In this document: piece after piece, positions 24,319-32,417 of the stretch | Numbering within the stretch: position 1 is the first letter of the stretch | Layout: each line of letters starts with the position of its first letter | Origin: a candidate division NC10 bacterium RIFCSPLOWO2_12_FULL_66_18 | Lineage (GTDB): Bacteria > Methylomirabilota > Methylomirabilia > Methylomirabilales > 2-02-FULL-66-22 | Direction of reading: 5' to 3' | Assembly: GCA_001771285.1 (NCBI GenBank) | Contig: METI01000091.1 | Span: 1 to 38,478, forward strand | DNA: 38,478 nucleotides | The notes under the pieces: model-generated | The model's database searches: none | What the model was told of the DNA's origin: nothing | The model's input: the letters and a program-made list of their open reading frames with translations, nothing else | Made by a program: the position numbers and the translations under genes

Positions 24319-24903
24319 CTATCGGTTGACGCCGGTGGTAGGAGGAAGGGGTCCACGGGGAAACCCGGGTGCGGCCAGCATGCCCTTGATATGGCCGATG
24401 TGGTGCGCCTCGTGCCAGGCCTGCAGCTTCACCCACCCGCCGAGAGTGAACCACGTCCCGGTCGCCGGATCGGGCGACCGTAGTGCCTCGGGATCAGCCC
24501 CCTGAAATCGCTCGAGTTCCGAGCGGAAACGCCCATGGGCGACACCCAACTCTCGTTCCAGCTCTCCCCGGTCTCGGGTCGGACCTGGAATCAAGACCGG
24601 TGGCGCCTCAAGGCGCCCATACGGATATTGATCGAGCGCGGCCGTGAAAAGCGTCGTTCCCCTCGGTAACTCTTGGCTACCGTAGTCTCCTCGGATGAGC
24701 TTTCGCACCATCTTGCTCGACCCGATTTCGGCGCGAAGGAGATGTTCCACAACCTCCGCGATACACCATGACCCGGCCCCGCGCCGGAACACCCACTGGT
24801 CACCCGCCAAGGCCCCGATGGTTTCGAGGAGTTCCTTCCGGACCCTCTCCGTGGTTGCCCACCCAGCGCGGAGCCCGGGATGCAATTCGATCGGCATCTG
24901 CAT
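24319..24903 (-). CDS. DinB-like metal-binding helical bundle protein
   Basis: A 194-residue DinB/YfiT-superfamily protein. The pattern is a four-helix bundle with three His ligands, here likely in WCIAEVVEHLLRAE (first His) and WHEAHHIGHIKGML (the H-x3-H type pair), with Glu/His around. Members include bacillithiol- or mycothiol-linked transferases and stress proteins; the actual activity cannot be assigned. The GSWCIAEVVEHLLRAEIGSSKMVRKLI segment is typical. It is minus strand, 254 nt downstream of the heme-sensor gene, with two hairpins in that gap. Confidence 0.85.
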   Translation of the reverse strand: MQMPIELHPGLRAGWATTERVRKELLETIGALAGDQWVFRRGAGSWCIAEVVEHLLRAEIGSSKMVRKLIRGDYGSQELPRGTTLFTAALDQYPYGRLEAPPVLIPGPTRDRGELERELGVAHGRFRSELERFQGADPEALRSPDPATGTWFTLGGWVKLQAWHEAHHIGHIKGMLAAPGFPRGPLPPTTGVNR

Positions 24904-24991
24904 GGGGGTTCTTCCGAATCTTGCTGGCTCTGTGTTTGCCTCGCCAGACCATGCGGCTAGGTGAGTGCTGTGACGGCGCTAGGTCGGGCCG

Positions 24992-25055
24992 GGGCAAAGA
25001 ATCTTTGCCCGTGCATTCCGGACAAGCAACGGGGGCCGACCCCTGGCCAGCCCCC
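24992..25055 (-). promoter_or_regulatory. Two hairpins between the heme-sensor and DinB-like genes
   Basis: GGGCAAAG/CTTTGCCC (24992-24999 with 25003-25010, loop AAT) and GGGGGC/GCCCCC (25031-25036 with 25050-25055) are perfect stems. They follow the sensor stop and precede the DinB start on the minus strand. Neither has a T-run, so terminator function is uncertain. Confidence 0.5.
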
Positions 25056-25157
25056 GCCGACGAATCGAGGATCCGGGATCAAATCCTTACCAGACCTCCA
25101 CCACTTATAGCTTCTGGCATTTCGCGTCAAGAGGAATTCTCCGTCGACTGCGACGCG

Positions 25158-26804
25158 TCAAGTCAGGCGCCGCGGAGGATCCCCGCCCGGCTCTCGCTCG
25201 TCCAGTCCGAGTTGCGCCAGCATCTCCTGGATCGCTTGTTCGATATCAATCGCCTCCGTGCCGCCCGGGAATGGTGTCAGTTCGAATCGGGTCAGGCCCC
25301 TGAGCGCCTGGAGGACAGCCGTGATCTTCCGTACGGACGTCCGGATGCCGTCCAGCGCGTACCGCACCTGCCAGTCCGCACGCTCGCCCAGGGTCATCGC
25401 CAGCACCTCGCGGCACCCCGCGATACCTGCCGTGGCATTGTTGATGTGATGGGAGAGGGTGACGGTGGCCGCCTGCAGGGCCTTGAGTGCGGCAATCTGC
25501 CGCTCCCGCTCGACGATCTGCGCCTGCGACTCCCGGAGGGTCTGGAAGCTGCGCTCCAGGTCCTGGTGCAGGATGGCCCGCTCCACGGTCCCACCCAACT
25601 GCGCGGCCACGGCTTCCAGAAGTCGCAGCTTTTCGGGAGCGAGGGGGACCTCGGCTGGGTTGTCGGCGCACAGGATGCCCCGCAGCATCCCCTTCGATCG
25701 AAGGGGGAAGCACGCAAGCCTCCGCGCGCCCACCTGCGCCCCCTGAGCCGGGCACGCCGCCTCCACGCCTGCTCCCTTGGCCTGTTGCCTAAGCGCCTCG
25801 GCCTCCTCCGGGGTGAGTCCCCGCTGAACAATCATCGGTCCTTCCTGTTCCGATATCTCCAGGATGATGGCACCCGCATCGACGCCCACAGCCTCCAAGG
25901 TGGCTTCGAGAGCGCGGCTAAATATCGTCACCAGATCCAAGGCCTCATTGGTGACCAGAGCCACCCGATTGAGGGTGCTGAGCTCCTGGGTTCGCTCTGC
26001 CACCCGGATCTCCATTTCCTGTCCCCAACGCCGGATCTGATCCAGGTGCTCCAGGATTCGGTAACGCATCCGGTCGAGGGTCCGCCCCAGCTCCCCCATC
26101 TCGTCGGACCGATCGAGGACCATGGGAGTGTCGTAGTTTCCCGCCTCGATGGCGCGCGCCGCCCGACCCAGATCCGACAGCGGGGTGATGACCAAGCGAC
26201 GAAGCACCGCATAGGTCGTGGCGGTGAGCACCAGAAATGCCACCGTGGCGGACCCAAGCATGTACGCTAGACTGGTCCGGAGCTGCCGTTCCATCGGATC
26301 CAGCGAGCGATCCATCACCAAGGCCCCCAGGATCCGCTGACCGGGATCGTGGCACCCCTGACAGCGTGGGGCGTTGGAGATCAGACTGGTGCTGCGGAGG
26401 ATGGGAGACGGCTGGCGGTTCAAGACAATCGTTCCGCCATGCCCCGCCCCCTCCCCCTCTGGAATGTCGGTTGGTGAGCCCGGTGGGCTGCCGAGGGGCG
26501 GCTGGCCGAGTTGGTCGGGTTTCGAGGCAACCTGGACCGCACCGGTCCGGTCCAGGATGAATACCCCCTCGATCCCGGGTTGCTGCCCCACGGTCAGGAC
26601 GATGCGCTGGATCTCGGCCGGATCGTTAGCCAGCATGGCGTGTTCCAGCGTCGCCCGGATGGTGTTGGCCAGGTGCGCGGTGGCGTCGGCGGTGTTCCGC
26701 AGGAGTTGGTCGCGCTGGTAGCGGATGAGAACGAAGAAGGATGTACCCACCGTGACAGCGAGGACGAGCGCCATAGCCCCCAGGATCTTCGTGCGGAGCT
26801 TCAC
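25158..26804 (-). CDS. Membrane heme-c sensor with HAMP, GAF and dimerisation helix but no kinase ATPase domain
   Basis: A 548-residue inner-membrane sensor. Order: TM1 (about 8-28), periplasmic domain (29-180) with one c-type heme motif CQGCH at 148-152, TM2 (about 181-201), HAMP (202-255), GAF (about 280-415), then a coiled linker and a kinase-type dimerisation helix with the H-box TLSHHINNATAG (His452/453). The protein ends about 40 residues after that helix. No N-box, G1, F or G2 box of an ATPase domain exists, and none follows downstream. It resembles a histidine kinase stopped after DHp. It may act as a phosphotransfer or signalling partner to another kinase, or to the receiver encoded 61 nt upstream. 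The heme suggests redox or gas sensing. Confidence 0.88.
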   Translation of the reverse strand: MKLRTKILGAMALVLAVTVGTSFFVLIRYQRDQLLRNTADATAHLANTIRATLEHAMLANDPAEIQRIVLTVGQQPGIEGVFILDRTGAVQVASKPDQLGQPPLGSPPGSPTDIPEGEGAGHGGTIVLNRQPSPILRSTSLISNAPRCQGCHDPGQRILGALVMDRSLDPMERQLRTSLAYMLGSATVAFLVLTATTYAVLRRLVITPLSDLGRAARAIEAGNYDTPMVLDRSDEMGELGRTLDRMRYRILEHLDQIRRWGQEMEIRVAERTQELSTLNRVALVTNEALDLVTIFSRALEATLEAVGVDAGAIILEISEQEGPMIVQRGLTPEEAEALRQQAKGAGVEAACPAQGAQVGARRLACFPLRSKGMLRGILCADNPAEVPLAPEKLRLLEAVAAQLGGTVERAILHQDLERSFQTLRESQAQIVERERQIAALKALQAATVTLSHHINNATAGIAGCREVLAMTLGERADWQVRYALDGIRTSVRKITAVLQALRGLTRFELTPFPGGTEAIDIEQAIQEMLAQLGLDEREPGGDPPRRLT

Positions 26805-26865
26805 GGGTAAGCCTCAAGGGGATTCTGGCACGGAGTGGGGGTGCGGCCCCTCCCCAGCCAGTGAG

Positions 26866-27264
26866 TCAGGCAGCGGTACTCCCTGGTCCTTGTGGGACCC
26901 CGGCCAAGAGTTGGGCCAGGGAATCAAAGACGAGCGGCTTCTCGATCACACCGATCACAGCGAGGTGATCAAGGTTGATCGGGAAGGGCGAAATCTTGCT
27001 CCCGGCGAGGAGGATGACCCCTGGACGGGGGTGCAAGCCTTGGCACCGGATCACCAGCTCCTCTCCGGTCATCCAGGCCAGGCGCGCATCGGCGATCAGG
27101 ATATCCACCGGCCACTCCCGGAGGAGCGCCAGCGCCAGCTCTCCCGACGCGACGGAACGGGCCTCGCGACAGTGCGCCTCCAGGAAGCGCACCAGGGACC
27201 AGCGGACCAGCGGGTCCTCATCCACCACGAGACATCGAGTGCACGACCTGGGAGTCATGGCCAT
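26866..27264 (-). CDS. Stand-alone response-regulator receiver protein
   Basis: A 132-residue receiver domain with no output domain. TRCLVVDEDPLVRWSLVRFLEAH holds the acidic cluster, DILIADARLAWMTGEEL the phospho-acceptor Asp, and GVIEKPLVFDSL the conserved Lys. The Thr/Ser switch position reads LLAGSK. It is encoded just before the heme-sensor lacking an ATPase domain, so the two probably act together. ATG 27264 was chosen; 27258 is close. There is no Shine-Dalgarno sequence, and a terminator-like hairpin ends 18 nt upstream, so how it is expressed is unclear. Confidence 0.85.
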   Translation of the reverse strand: MAMTPRSCTRCLVVDEDPLVRWSLVRFLEAHCREARSVASGELALALLREWPVDILIADARLAWMTGEELVIRCQGLHPRPGVILLAGSKISPFPINLDHLAVIGVIEKPLVFDSLAQLLAGVPQGPGSTAA

Positions 27265-27281
27265 TTGCAAGATGAAACACA

Positions 27282-27314
27282 AACGGGGGCGAGCCTCTCG
27301 GCATCACCCCCGTT
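27282..27314 (-). terminator. Terminator-like hairpin after the oxidoreductase operon
   Basis: On the minus strand AACGGGGG pairs with CCCCCGTT (27307-27314 with 27282-27289). An inner GCC-GAGA-GGC stem-loop is present, and TTGTGTTTC follows. It lies about 100 nt after the chaperone gene and directly before the receiver gene. Confidence 0.7.
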
Positions 27315-27416
27315 CGATGGTCATCACCATCAGGCACTCACCAGCTTCGCCTGCGTGTCTGAGCATGAGCGCGTTCAGCCCACCGCAGGGTGTGCTGTGG
27401 CTCCAGATCGCCGCCG

Positions 27417-28085
27417 TCAGATGTCCCTCGAAGAGGTCAGGGCCTCGGCCTCCTGTACCAGGTATGCTTCCATCAGGCGCGCGATCCCGCGATAGAAGGG
27501 GCCGGCGGCCCTTTCGCGGATCAGTTCACACAGGGCCGGAACCCACTGCCGCAGGTGTTCGTGGACCAGCCTCCGCTGGAGGTCCCGCACTCGACGGACT
27601 TCGCCGAGATCCTCTTGATCCCAGGCCCGGGCCTCGGCCCCGCACAAAAACTCCATGCAGGCCAGTTCGAGTCCGACGTGGTCCGGCAGGTCTTTGAAAT
27701 CCTCGGAGATGGCTGCGCCCGCCTCGCGGTACAACTGCTTGACGGCGAGGGTCGAGGCCCCCATCAGCAGCCCTTGCACCCGGGTCTCGCCGATCTCCCG
27801 CTCGTCCCGATAGACCGCCTCGTACGGGGTCACGTACCGCCCCAGGGGGACCATGAAGAGATCCTGGAACTCCTGGTCCAGGGCCGCATAGTCCCCCTGG
27901 AACCCTCTGACGAACTGCCGGAGATCGTCGGCCACGCCCGCCCCGAACATCTCCTCCAGCCCATCCACGAATCCATCCGCCAAGAGCGGGGCGACCATCA
28001 CGGCACTAGGTACCTCCAGGAAGGCCGCCGAGAGGAACCGGTACATATTGCCGCGGGCTTCGGCCCACCTCACCCGGTCAGTCAT
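27417..28085 (-). CDS. TorD/DmsD-family molybdoenzyme chaperone
   Basis: A 222-residue all-helical protein of the TorD family, which binds the TAT signal of a molybdoenzyme until the cofactor is loaded. Marks: RWAEARGNMYRFLSAAFLEVPS, then EFQDLFMVPLGRYVTPYEAVYRDER (the P-Y-E-x-x-Y segment), then LPDHVGLELACMEFLCGAEA (the D-H-x-x-x-E-L-x-F-M signature), ending in helices FYRGIARLMEAYLV. The start is an ATG whose ATGA overlaps the ferredoxin subunit stop at 28082-28085, so translation is coupled. Its client is very probably the catalytic subunit at 28678-31587. Confidence 0.93.
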   Translation of the reverse strand: MTDRVRWAEARGNMYRFLSAAFLEVPSAVMVAPLLADGFVDGLEEMFGAGVADDLRQFVRGFQGDYAALDQEFQDLFMVPLGRYVTPYEAVYRDEREIGETRVQGLLMGASTLAVKQLYREAGAAISEDFKDLPDHVGLELACMEFLCGAEARAWDQEDLGEVRRVRDLQRRLVHEHLRQWVPALCELIRERAAGPFYRGIARLMEAYLVQEAEALTSSRDI

Positions 28086-28660
28086 TTCTTCACGAACCTC
28101 GTGGACGGCCTCGTCAGGGGCGGATCCGAGAAGCCCTCCGGCGCGTTCTCCCCGGACTGCGCCACGGTGAAGTCCGGAACATAGGTGAGGGCCTTGCCGA
28201 CGCAGGTGGTCGCGCACGCCGGCTGAAGCCCCTTGTCCACGCGCTCGACGCACATAGTGCATTTCTCGACCTTCTGCGAGGACTCGTTCCACTGTGGGGC
28301 CCCGTACGGGCAGGCCCAGACACAGTACTTGCACCCGATGCACTTCTCCTGATCGATCAGCACGATCCCGTCCGAGGCCCGCTTGGAGATGGCATTGACC
28401 GGACAGGAGTTCATGCAGGCCGGCGTCTGGCAGTGGTTGCACGCCGACGTGACGAAGGTCCGCCAGACATTGGGGTATGTGCCTCCCTCCTGCACGATCA
28501 CCCAGCGATAACTGAGGTGGAGCGGCCGCTGGGGATTGCCCCCCTTGAAGAGGAGGGGGGAGTTGGCGGGGGCGGTGTTCTGCTCCGCCTTGCACGCGAC
28601 CGTGCAGCTATGGCACCCGATGCAGCGACCCAGGTCAATCAGCCAACCGCGCTGCGCCAT
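28082..28660 (-). CDS. Four-[4Fe-4S] ferredoxin subunit of the molybdoenzyme
   Basis: A 192-residue electron-transfer subunit of the DmsB/TtrB/ArrB/PsrB type. Sixteen cysteines form four groups: 13/16/19/23 (CIGCHSCTVAC), 74/77/82/86 (CNHCQTPACMNSC), 107/110/113/117 (CIGCKYCVWAC) and 134/137/149/153 (CTMC...CATTC). It has no signal peptide, so it probably travels with the TAT-exported catalytic subunit. It is shorter than Salmonella TtrB and Shewanella ArrB. Its gene lies 17 nt downstream of the catalytic subunit and overlaps the chaperone gene. Electrons should pass between it and the triheme cytochrome; no NrfD-like membrane anchor is encoded. Confidence 0.95.
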   Translation of the reverse strand: MAQRGWLIDLGRCIGCHSCTVACKAEQNTAPANSPLLFKGGNPQRPLHLSYRWVIVQEGGTYPNVWRTFVTSACNHCQTPACMNSCPVNAISKRASDGIVLIDQEKCIGCKYCVWACPYGAPQWNESSQKVEKCTMCVERVDKGLQPACATTCVGKALTYVPDFTVAQSGENAPEGFSDPPLTRPSTRFVKK

Positions 28661-28677
28661 GACTCCTCACCTCCCCT

Positions 28678-31587
28678 CTAGGCCTTCACCAGTTTGACCC
28701 GGCTGTCATAGAACGACACGCTGCCCCCGACCTTGTCCTGGATCGAGGTGTTCAGCACCTTGCCCTTGAACTGGTCCAGTCGCATGATGGGGTTTACCTG
28801 GATCCCGGTCCCCCGGCTGGGATCAGCTCCCTGGGCCACGCCATCTACCACGTGTGGTTTGGAGGCCAGTTCCCAGTGGCCGAAGTGGTGCGAGACGGCG
28901 ATGACGCCGGGCCGCACGCCCTCCGTGACCTTGGCCTTGCCCACCACCCCGCCCGGGCTCGTGGCCGAGACCAGCCGGACCTTGTCGCCGTCCCGGATCC
29001 CCAACCGCCTGGCATCCGAGGTGTTGATCTCCACGAAATTCTCCGGCTGGATGATCATGAGCCACGGGATGGTCGCCGTCCGCGCCTGGGCGTGCCAGAC
29101 CATCTTGTAGGTGATGAGCTGGAACGGAAACTCCTTCTCGTCCACCGTCGCGATGGCCGTGTTGTCGGCGAACTTCGGGGGGTCGTACTGCGGGAGCCCG
29201 TCGAAGTACTGCCCGGTCATCGAGTCCTTGGTGGTGGCCAGTTGCTCGATGTAGATCTTGATCACGTTGCCGTACTTGTACTTGAGGTACTTCCCGTCGT
29301 ACTCGTTCCCCGGGTCCTCGAACACGCCGCCCTTGGCCACGATCTCGCCGATGGGCTTCCCGGTGTTCTTGGACAGGTTCTGGAGGCCCTTTTTGTAGAA
29401 GTCCCAGTAGGTGTTCAGGGGGCTGCCGTCCTGGAAGGCCTTGTCGCCCACGCCGGGGAGCCCCAGGGCCTTGGCCAGGCCGATGTGGATGTCGCCGACG
29501 GTCTTGGTGTTGGGGAGGACCGGCGTGTAGACGTTGGGCGCATCCGGGTTGAAGGGCGCCGTACCGATATCCTTGCCGTCCAGCTTCCCCACCACCGGTT
29601 GCTGCAGCGGGGTGGCCTTGGTTAAGATGGTAGGTGTCATGCCGGGGAATGCCCACTTCTCCAGGTAGGTCGTGTCCGGCAGGACGTAGTCGGCAAACGC
29701 CGCCACCTCGCCCATGTTCAAGCTGATGGCCACGAACAGCGGCAGCTTCTTCTCGTCTTTCACGTAGTCTTCGAAGGTCTTCCGGAGGGCCGGCGTGCTG
29801 TACGGCCAGCCATTCCAGTAGGTGATCAACGCCTTGATCGGGTAGGGGTAGCCGTCGGCCGCGCTGGGGATGACCTCCTGGTAGTTCCCGTGGGTAGCAT
29901 AGGGGAACCACGGGCGCTTGGCGGGATAGCCCCCGTCCCGCTTGAACAGGTTCGGTCCGTCCTTCTCATACTGCTTGACCGTGCGGTTCAGCTTGATGCC
30001 CTTGGCCGAGACGCCGCCTGGTACAGTCCCCAGCGGGGTGACCCCTGACCCTTCCGGATACCCGCCGCCGCCTCCGCCGTTGCCTCCCCGCCAGTCGTAG
30101 TTTCCGGTCAGCGTGTTCAATATGTTGATTGAGAGTTGGTTGTATACGCCGTTCGTGTGCTGGACGGCGCCGCGATAGGCATTCGTGACCGCCTGCTTCC
30201 CCGCCGTTGCGAACTCGCTGGCCAGCGTGACGATCAGGTCAACGCTCAGGCCGCAGTCCGCGGCATACTGGGCCAAGGACCTGGAGAACACCCGCTCCTT
30301 CAAGAGCTGGAAAACGGTCTTGCAGCGGCGGCCGGCCACCACCACCTCGCCAGGCTCCATATCCCCGACCAGGGCTGCGTCTGCGATCTCTTTTGGCCCG
30401 CCGCCGGACCATGCGACATAGTTCTCCTTCTTGCCGCCGATGGCGTCGGCCCGCAGATACCGGCGGGCGTCGGCGTGGCTCGGATCCACCACAACCAGGC
30501 GGGTGGCGTCGGTCCAGGTCGGCTCGCCGCTTGCCTTGGCTGCCGCCTGATTCGCATTGGCCAGGTACTTCGCGTCGTACTTCCCATTCTCCAGCATCCA
30601 CCGCGCCATCCCCAAGGCCAGGGCGGCGTCGGCGCCGGGCTTGACCGGCACCCAGCGGTGGGCCAACGCCGCCGTGTTGGAGAAGCGGGGGTCCACCACC
30701 ACGTATTTCCCGCCCTTGGCCCGGAAGTCCATCAGCTTGCGAGCCGTGGCCACCATGGGGAAGTTCGCCTCCAGAAAACTGGAGCCGAACAGCATGATGT
30801 ACTTGGCCTCGACGATGTCGGGTTTGAAGTGGTTCTTGCGCCCCCGATTCGCCTTCTCGTCCCAGGTCATCAGCTCGTTGGCCACGTGGTGGGACGTCTC
30901 GCAGATGCTGGTATGGTCCTCGCGCTTGTTGATTGTTCCGAACCCATTCCCCCACACCCGATCGGTGAACCCACCCTCGATCGTACGGCCGGCCGAGTAC
31001 AGCACCTGGTTGGCTACCGGCCCCAGCTCTGGCGTCGCAGAGTCTATCAAGGTGTTGAGATCGCGCAGCGGCTTGAGCTTCGCCGCGATCTCCTGGAAGG
31101 CCTGTTCCCAGGTAATCGCCTTCCACTGGCCGGAGCCGCGGGGCCCGACCCGCTTCAGCGGCTGCTTGATCCGGTAGGGGTCATAGACCACCTGGACGCC
31201 GGCCTGGCCCTTGGCGCACAGGCGCCCGGGCTTCTTCTTCGCTTCGTCCACTGGGGTGTTGTATGGAGGACGCTCATCCGGATCGAAGTTATTGGGATGA
31301 TAGGGATTCCCATCGATCTTCAGGAGCACCCCGTCCTTCACCCGCGCCATGATCCCGCAGCGGCTGTGGCAGTTCTGGCACACGCTCATGATGACCTGGA
31401 CGCCGGCATCCACCTCGGTGGCATCCGGGGGGTTCTGCCCGGTCACCAGGGCCGAGGCCGATGCAGGCTTCACCAGGTTCCGGACGGTGGCCCCGGCCGC
31501 CAGCGTCCCGCTGATCAACAGGAACCGCCGCCGGTTCATGTCCGGGTTCAGGATGTTGCAGAGGCCCGTCTTCCGCGACTCTGCCAT
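28678..31587 (-). CDS. TAT-exported molybdopterin oxidoreductase, TtrA/ArrA family (substrate unresolved)
   Basis: A 969-residue DMSO-reductase-family catalytic subunit. A twin-arginine signal (NRRRFLLISG, residues 18-27) directs export. The iron-sulfur site is C70-x2-C73-x3-C77-x46-C124; the long last spacing and NPYHP recall tetrathionate reductase TtrA, whereas ArrA usually has about 27 residues there. A probable Mo-ligating Cys229 lies in HTSICETSHH. LPLFVAISLNMGEVAAFADYVLPDTTYLEKW and MARWMLENGKYDAKYLA are also TtrA-like. The C-terminal cofactor domain is present (EINTSDARRLGIRDGDKVRL). The ATG at 31587 has GGGAGG 8 nt upstream. Candidate substrates: tetrathionate, arsenate/arsenite or selenate. 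The neighbours' PhnD-type sensor fits Ttr or Arx systems equally. Confidence 0.9.
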   Translation of the reverse strand: MAESRKTGLCNILNPDMNRRRFLLISGTLAAGATVRNLVKPASASALVTGQNPPDATEVDAGVQVIMSVCQNCHSRCGIMARVKDGVLLKIDGNPYHPNNFDPDERPPYNTPVDEAKKKPGRLCAKGQAGVQVVYDPYRIKQPLKRVGPRGSGQWKAITWEQAFQEIAAKLKPLRDLNTLIDSATPELGPVANQVLYSAGRTIEGGFTDRVWGNGFGTINKREDHTSICETSHHVANELMTWDEKANRGRKNHFKPDIVEAKYIMLFGSSFLEANFPMVATARKLMDFRAKGGKYVVVDPRFSNTAALAHRWVPVKPGADAALALGMARWMLENGKYDAKYLANANQAAAKASGEPTWTDATRLVVVDPSHADARRYLRADAIGGKKENYVAWSGGGPKEIADAALVGDMEPGEVVVAGRRCKTVFQLLKERVFSRSLAQYAADCGLSVDLIVTLASEFATAGKQAVTNAYRGAVQHTNGVYNQLSINILNTLTGNYDWRGGNGGGGGGYPEGSGVTPLGTVPGGVSAKGIKLNRTVKQYEKDGPNLFKRDGGYPAKRPWFPYATHGNYQEVIPSAADGYPYPIKALITYWNGWPYSTPALRKTFEDYVKDEKKLPLFVAISLNMGEVAAFADYVLPDTTYLEKWAFPGMTPTILTKATPLQQPVVGKLDGKDIGTAPFNPDAPNVYTPVLPNTKTVGDIHIGLAKALGLPGVGDKAFQDGSPLNTYWDFYKKGLQNLSKNTGKPIGEIVAKGGVFEDPGNEYDGKYLKYKYGNVIKIYIEQLATTKDSMTGQYFDGLPQYDPPKFADNTAIATVDEKEFPFQLITYKMVWHAQARTATIPWLMIIQPENFVEINTSDARRLGIRDGDKVRLVSATSPGGVVGKAKVTEGVRPGVIAVSHHFGHWELASKPHVVDGVAQGADPSRGTGIQVNPIMRLDQFKGKVLNTSIQDKVGGSVSFYDSRVKLVKA

Positions 31588-31611
31588 GTCACGCACCTCC
31601 CTCGGCTCGTC

Positions 31612-32046
31612 TCAATTCGCGTAGAACTTCTTGGACGACGGTCCCGATTTGCTATGGCACGCGCCGCACGAGGCGACGTCCGCATTCTTCCGGAGCTGCT
31701 CCCCGGAGTGCTGCACGAGGTCCACCCTGCCGTGACAGGAGGTGCAGGTTTCGTTGGTCACGCCCGCCTTCTCGTCATAGGCCGGCGCGAACGGCACCAT
31801 GGCGGCGTGGGCCTCCTTGAACTTCGGATTCAGCGTGGTCCGCGTCATGATATCGCCGTGGCAGCTCAGGCAGTTCTTGTTGAACGACGGCGACTTGGCG
31901 TCGTGGAGCGCCACGAGGTCGGGCGCATCGGCGCGCGGAGGTCCGGGGGCGACACCCGGCGCGACCACGCAGCCGGCCAGGACTAGGGCCAGCCCTCCCA
32001 ACAGCGTCGGTCCGAACAGTCTCCTGCGCGACCCGTGTGCCTTCAT
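31612..32046 (-). CDS. Triheme c-type cytochrome lipoprotein
   Basis: A 144-residue exported cytochrome. The signal ends in the lipobox LVLAGC (Cys26), so it is probably membrane-anchored by lipid. Three heme-binding motifs follow: CLSCH (59-63), CTSCH (101-105) and CGACH (127-131), with further His (48, 80, 113) that could be distal ligands. The ATG at 32046 has an excellent ribosome site (AGGAGGAGACACG). It is the first gene of the oxidoreductase operon, 24 nt before the catalytic subunit gene, and probably carries electrons between it and the respiratory chain in place of the absent NrfD-type subunit. Upstream lies a strongly structured leader. Confidence 0.93.
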   Translation of the reverse strand: MKAHGSRRRLFGPTLLGGLALVLAGCVVAPGVAPGPPRADAPDLVALHDAKSPSFNKNCLSCHGDIMTRTTLNPKFKEAHAAMVPFAPAYDEKAGVTNETCTSCHGRVDLVQHSGEQLRKNADVASCGACHSKSGPSSKKFYAN

Positions 32047-32106
32047 CGTGTCTCCTCCTGGCTGTGGCCCATGTACGCCGGATGAGCAGTCCTTCTGAAA
32101 AGTCAA

Positions 32107-32243
32107 AGGCCGGGATCCCAAAACCACGGGACCCCGGCCTCCTTTGCCAATTCCCTCCCGGTCGTCCAGTCGGGAGTTCGGGCTGGCCCCGGGATCGCTC
32201 CCGGGGCCGTCGAGTCCGCCGTGTCCACGAGGGACAGGGCGGA
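32107..32243 (-). promoter_or_regulatory. Four-hairpin leader upstream of the cytochrome/oxidoreductase operon
   Basis: Four stems in a row: AGGCCGGG-A-TCCC with GGGA-C-CCCGGCCT (32107-32119/32128-32140); CTCCCG/CGGGAG (32155-32160/32171-32176); a perfect 10-bp GGCCCCGGGA/TCCCGGGGCC with a 4-nt loop (32185-32194/32199-32208); TCCGCC-x-TGTCC with GGACA-x-GGCGGA (32215-32226/32232-32243). On the minus strand they precede the cytochrome ATG by about 60-200 nt. The stem nearest the gene is followed by TTTGACTTTT, so attenuation is possible. No known riboswitch class is recognised. Confidence 0.5.
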
Positions 32244-32353
32244 TCGGAGGACCGTCTGTTGACGAGGAGAGCTTAGCGGAGTGGCGGCCGCCTGTCTGTC
32301 AGGGAAGGGCCGAAAAATGCGGGGAAGTGCGTCGGGGAAAACACGACACAACT

Positions 32354-32417
32354 CATTTCCGATTGCCGATTTCCGATTGACGATTTTGAAATCGGCAATC
32401 GACAATCCTCAATCGAA
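32354..32417. repeat. CCGATTGCCGATTTCCGATTG inverted word repeat
   Basis: CGATTGCCGATTTCCGATTG words on the left are mirrored by GAAATCGGCAATCGACAATC on the right, giving an AT-rich hairpin just after the regulator stop at 32426. Same style as the other word repeats in this window. Confidence 0.8.

Noticed and set aside
28678-31587. Firm call as arsenate reductase ArrA
   Set aside because: The CQGCTAWC-type motif and the roughly 27-residue spacing to the fourth Cys recalled for ArrA are absent. Context suggests arsenic, but the sequence is nearer TtrA, so the substrate was left open.
30136-31986. Long plus-strand open frame opposite the molybdoenzyme gene
   Set aside because: The opposite-strand protein has TAT, iron-sulfur and cofactor motifs; this frame has none and crosses two genes.
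32047-32260. c-di-GMP or molybdenum-cofactor riboswitch upstream of the cytochrome gene
   Set aside because: The conserved core sequences that I know for these classes are not present; only serial hairpins are seen.
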